Shown piece by piece: positions 33,465 through 35,904 of a stretch of 35,904 nt of DNA. The position numbers were made by a program, and so were the translations under genes. Source of the stretch: Longimicrobiales bacterium (GTDB taxonomy: Bacteria > Gemmatimonadota > Gemmatimonadetes > Longimicrobiales > RSA9); NCBI GenBank assembly GCA_035764935.1, contig DASTYK010000104.1, positions 1 to 35,904 on the forward strand, read 5' to 3'. Positions within the stretch are counted from its first letter, which is position 1. Each line of letters starts with the position of its first letter. The notes beneath the pieces were generated by a model. It saw only the letters and a program-made list of their open reading frames with translations, was not told the origin of the DNA and made no database searches.

Positions 33465-34808
33465 ATGGCATACGACGTCCTGATCATCGGTTCCGGTCCC
33501 GGCGGCGCGTCCGTCGCACGAGAGCTCGCGCGGGCGGGACGTCGCGTGCTCATCCTCGAGCGCGGCCGCGACTGGCGCACCCACCGATTGTACGGCACGT
33601 ATCCGGGCGCGCTCCTGTACGCGGACCGGCATGCCCTGCTCTTCACGCGCCAGGGGCTGAACGTGATCCGGCCGATCATGGTCGGCGGCGCCACGTCCAT
33701 GTATGCGGCCTGCGCGTCGCGCCCCGGCGACTGGTGGCTGAACGACTACGGAATCGATCTGACGGCAGACGCCGATGCGATCATGCGCGAGCTGCAGATC
33801 GCACCCCTGCCACCGGAGCTGCGGGGGGTCGCATCGACGCGGCTCGCCGAGGCGGGCTCATCGCTTGGAATGGAGTGGGCACCCCAGGACAAGTTCATGC
33901 TGCCGGCACGCGGCGACGCGTTTCGCTGTGGTGCGCACTGCATGCTCGGCTGCCGCTGCGGCGCCAAGTGGAACGCCGCGGAGTGGATCGACGATGCGAT
34001 GGCCGCGGGCGCGGTGCTCCAGACCGGGACGCATGTGACGGCCCTGGACGTCGAGGGCGGCGCAGTGCGTCGCATCCGCGGCAGCCGCAACGGCCGGCCG
34101 TGGCAGGCAGAAGCGCACACGGTCGTCGTCGCCGCGGGCGGGCTCGGCACGCCACTGCTGCTGCGCACCGCCGGCCTGGACGAGGCGGGCCGTGGCATGG
34201 CGATGGACACGACCGTGATGGTGTACGGCGCACTGCCGAACGCGCAGGAGCGCGTCCCGCCGCAGGGCGACGATCCGCCGATGACCTGGAGCAGCACCGA
34301 CGACGAGCTCGGCGTCATGTATTCCACCCTCATCGATCCATGGCTGATGTATCCGATCATCATGGCGGTGAAGGGCGCGCGCTGGCCGCTCACCTGGCCA
34401 CGCTGGAAGCGCACGCTCGGCGTCATGATCAAGCTCACCGACGAGCTGAGCGGCGAGATCGACGCGCGCGGTGGCATCGACAAGGGACTCACAGAAACGG
34501 ATCGCGTGCGGCTCGAACGGGCCCAGGATGTCGCACGAAATATTCTGCGGCGAGCCGGCTGCGAGGAGCACTCCCTCGTGACGACGCCGCTCCGCGGGAC
34601 ACACCCGTCCGCAACAGCGCGCATCGGCAGCGTCGTGGACGACCATCTCGCGACGGAGGTGCGCGGGCTGTACGTCTGCGATGCCAGCGTATTCCCGCGC
34701 GCACTCGGACGGCCGACCGTGCTCACGATCCTGGCGCTCGGCAGGCGCCTCGCGCGTGAGCTGGCTGCAGGCCATGCAGCACGTCATGCATCCAGCGTCG
34801 AGCCGTAG
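33465..34808 (+). CDS. GMC-family FAD-dependent oxidoreductase
   Basis: A 447-residue protein. ATG 33465 is chosen because the Rossmann motif IIGSGPGG (7-14) must sit at the N-terminus; the frame extends upstream but without coding character. Further FAD marks: LERG (31-34), MVGGATSMYAA (the GG-S/T motif), and the C-terminal GLYVCDASVFPRALGRPTVLTILALG typical of glucose-methanol-choline oxidoreductases. The catalytic-His region appears as GTHPSATARIG. Residues 155-165 contain four cysteines (C-x3-C-x3-C-x-C) followed by GAK, as seen in the fatty-alcohol-oxidase-like branch. Substrate is probably an alcohol or sterol-like compound (inference). There is no signal peptide. It is divergent from the transglutaminase-like gene across 271 bases. 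Confidence 0.85.
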   Translation: MAYDVLIIGSGPGGASVARELARAGRRVLILERGRDWRTHRLYGTYPGALLYADRHALLFTRQGLNVIRPIMVGGATSMYAACASRPGDWWLNDYGIDLTADADAIMRELQIAPLPPELRGVASTRLAEAGSSLGMEWAPQDKFMLPARGDAFRCGAHCMLGCRCGAKWNAAEWIDDAMAAGAVLQTGTHVTALDVEGGAVRRIRGSRNGRPWQAEAHTVVVAAGGLGTPLLLRTAGLDEAGRGMAMDTTVMVYGALPNAQERVPPQGDDPPMTWSSTDDELGVMYSTLIDPWLMYPIIMAVKGARWPLTWPRWKRTLGVMIKLTDELSGEIDARGGIDKGLTETDRVRLERAQDVARNILRRAGCEEHSLVTTPLRGTHPSATARIGSVVDDHLATEVRGLYVCDASVFPRALGRPTVLTILALGRRLARELAAGHAARHASSVEP

Positions 34809-34921
34809 CGCTACCCCTCGCGCAAACCGTTCGCACCTGTCAGATTGCCGCCATCCCGATTACATCGATCGCATGCGCGGCGCCCTGCGTCGCCTGCCGT
34901 ACGTATGAGGTAAGAGGAGTC

Positions 34922-35710
34922 ATGCCGCAGAAGCGTCGGACCGGAAGCACCAGGGGCAGCAACGGCACACGCAAGCGCACAACGACCGGGCGCAATGCAG
35001 GCAAGGCCGCAGCGAAGAAGCGCACGGCGACCAAGCGTTCGGCAACGAAGCGTTCGGCGACCAAGCGTACGGCGACCAAGCGTACGGCGACCAAGCGTAC
35101 GGCAACGAAGCGTACGGCGGCGAAGCGTACGGCGACCAAGCGTTCGGCAACGAAGCGTACGGCGGCGAAGCGTACGGCAACGAAGTCGGCCAGCAATAAC
35201 GGCGCGGCGAAACGTGCCAGCGCCACGAAGAAGACTTCCGCACCGAAGAGCACTGCGACGCGTCGTACCCAGCCGTACGAGGTCCGCCGCTCACCGATCC
35301 AGGGCAAGGGCGCCTTCGCCACGCGCGACATCCGGCGCGGCGAGCGGATCGGTGAGTACCGTGGTGAGCGCATCTCCTGGGAGGAGGCGGACCGCCGCTA
35401 CGACGACGAGTCCCAGGAACGCCATCACACGTTCCTGTTCGAGGTCGACGACGAGACGGTGATCGACGCGGGCGTGCGCGGCAGCGGCGTCAAGTACATC
35501 AACCACTCGTGCGACCCGAACTGCGAGGCGCTGATCGAGGATGGCCGCGTGTTCATCGAGGCGCTCAAGCCGATCCGCAAGGGGCAGGAGCTCTTCTACG
35601 ATTACAGCTATGTCCTCGACGAGCCGCACACCCCGGCCGTGAAGAAGCGCTATCCCTGCTGGTGCGGTTCCAAAAACTGTCGCGGGACGATCCTGGCCAG
35701 GAAGCGGTAG
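34922..35710 (+). CDS. SET-domain protein-lysine methyltransferase with a histone H1-like KRTAT-repeat N-terminal tail
   Basis: A 262-residue cytoplasmic protein; ATG 34922 follows AAGAGGAG. Residues 1-115 are a low-complexity basic tail with almost no hydrophobic residues: eleven tandem five-residue units KR(T/S)A(T/A) at 33-87, resembling the C-terminal tails of histone H1 and AlgP-type bacterial DNA-binding proteins. Residues 118-262 form a SET domain: GKGAFA (128-133) at the AdoMet site, YINHSCDPNC (192-201), and ELFYDYSY (223-230) with the catalytic Tyr. The post-SET motif CWCGSKNCRGT (246-256) is present; its three Cys plus Cys197 can bind zinc. SET enzymes transfer methyl groups from AdoMet to lysine. 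The lysine-rich tail may be a DNA anchor, an internal substrate, or both (inference). Terminator 55 bases after the stop. Confidence 0.92.
   Translation: MPQKRRTGSTRGSNGTRKRTTTGRNAGKAAAKKRTATKRSATKRSATKRTATKRTATKRTATKRTAAKRTATKRSATKRTAAKRTATKSASNNGAAKRASATKKTSAPKSTATRRTQPYEVRRSPIQGKGAFATRDIRRGERIGEYRGERISWEEADRRYDDESQERHHTFLFEVDDETVIDAGVRGSGVKYINHSCDPNCEALIEDGRVFIEALKPIRKGQELFYDYSYVLDEPHTPAVKKRYPCWCGSKNCRGTILARKR
35018..35182 (+). repeat. Tandem 15-bp repeat encoding the KRTAT array
   Basis: Eleven head-to-tail 15-base units of the type AAGCGTACGGCGACC, differing mainly at synonymous or T/S and T/A positions, inside the SET-protein gene. Copies share near-identical bases, so the array can expand or contract in frame. 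Confidence 0.92.
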
Positions 35711-35765
35711 CGCGACGCGCAGCTCTGCGGCGCGGCCCGGGCGGCCAGCGCACTGAAGGACAAGC

Positions 35766-35797
35766 AAACGGGACCGCTGCTCCAGGCGGTACCGTTT
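35766..35797 (+). terminator. Rho-independent-type terminator after the SET gene
   Basis: AAACGG (35766-35771) / CCGTTT (35792-35797) and ACCGC (35773-35777) / GCGGT (35786-35790) form an 11-bp stem with one G-A mismatch and an 8-base loop, ending in TTTCTGTT. It lies 55 bases beyond the stop at 35710. Confidence 0.6.
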
Positions 35798-35823
35798 CTG
35801 TTCGCGATGCCTCGGTTGCTAGA

Positions 35824-35902
35824 CAACGTTGCGCTTATCGAGCGGGGCGGAAACTCGATAAACGTTGCATTTGATTATTCAAGGCAACGTTGCGCGTATC
35901 GA
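35824..35902. repeat. Cluster of repeated and inverted CAACGTTGCGC-TATCGA motifs at the window edge
   Basis: CAACGTTGCGCTTATCGA (35824-35841) recurs directly as CAACGTTGCGCGTATCGA (35885-35902), 61 bases on, with one difference. Between them an inverted, shortened copy TCGATAAACGTTG (35855-35867) pairs with the first through TTATCGAG (35835-35842) / CTCGATAA (35854-35861). The patch is AT-richer than its surroundings. It could be a recombination site, an operator array or the edge of a repeat element; the window ends within it. The stretch 35711-35904 has no credible gene. Confidence 0.65.
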
Positions 35903-35904
35903 AT

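Noticed and set aside
32630-34759. A 709-codon plus-strand open frame across the transglutaminase-like and GMC genes
   Set aside because: It runs out of frame through two well-supported genes on opposite strands and shows Arg/His/Gly bias only.
35824-35902. Integron attC site or CRISPR repeats
   Set aside because: The core RYYYAAC/GTTRRRY pair is not satisfied and there are only two direct copies with no regular spacers.

Overview
The window is very GC-rich (by eye about two thirds G+C, not computed) and densely coded. Most proteins carry signal peptides ending in A-x-A-Q or lipoprotein signals. The mix of contents (peptidase S46, VPS10/BNR propellers, choice-of-anchor B, an Npt-type nucleotide transporter with HEAT repeats, PAS histidine kinase plus stand-alone receivers) fits a Gram-negative, free-living bacterium, most likely Gemmatimonadota. 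That placement is inference; no rRNA or marker gene is present. I see no tRNA, rRNA, CRISPR array, prophage or complete insertion sequence.

Layout. 1-2560 (+): the 3' end of a FolD-like gene, an exported LolA-like protein, a YIP1 membrane protein and acyl-CoA thioesterase TesB. 2570-2877: a non-coding element with perfect 36-bp inverted arms. 2904-10647 (-): an S46 dipeptidyl-peptidase, then an FG-GAP lipoprotein and a YncE-like lipoprotein in one operon, then a large FG-GAP/choice-of-anchor-B protein, all extracytoplasmic. 10791-14217 (-): HrpB helicase downstream of an exported SnoaL/DUF4440-like protein. 14405-14830 (+): a degenerate receiver protein behind an intrinsic terminator in its leader.

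14935-22008 (-) is the most interesting block: an Npt1/Npt2-like nucleotide transporter with HEAT repeats and a C-terminal CRP-like domain (split by a frameshift near 19847), then an exported atypical kinase with PI3/4K- or FAM20-like motifs, an exported PPP-type phosphatase, and an exported GH43 glycoside hydrolase with discoidin and FN3 domains. The last three genes are translationally coupled or nearly abutting. The set reads like a phosphorylation/dephosphorylation module outside the cytoplasm, with a possible nucleotide supplier.

22167-32190: a VPS10/BNR propeller overlapped by a GerMN lipoprotein, a PAS histidine kinase, a ring-cleaving (VOC) dioxygenase, two tandem single-domain response regulators, an exported TPR protein and a divergent ATP-grasp ligase. 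32213-34808: an exported transglutaminase-like protein and a divergent GMC-type flavin oxidoreductase with a Cys cluster. 34922-35710: a SET-domain lysine methyltransferase whose N-terminus is a histone H1-like KRTAT repeat tail, a second strong candidate for new biology. The window ends in an AT-richer patch of repeated, mutually inverted motifs.
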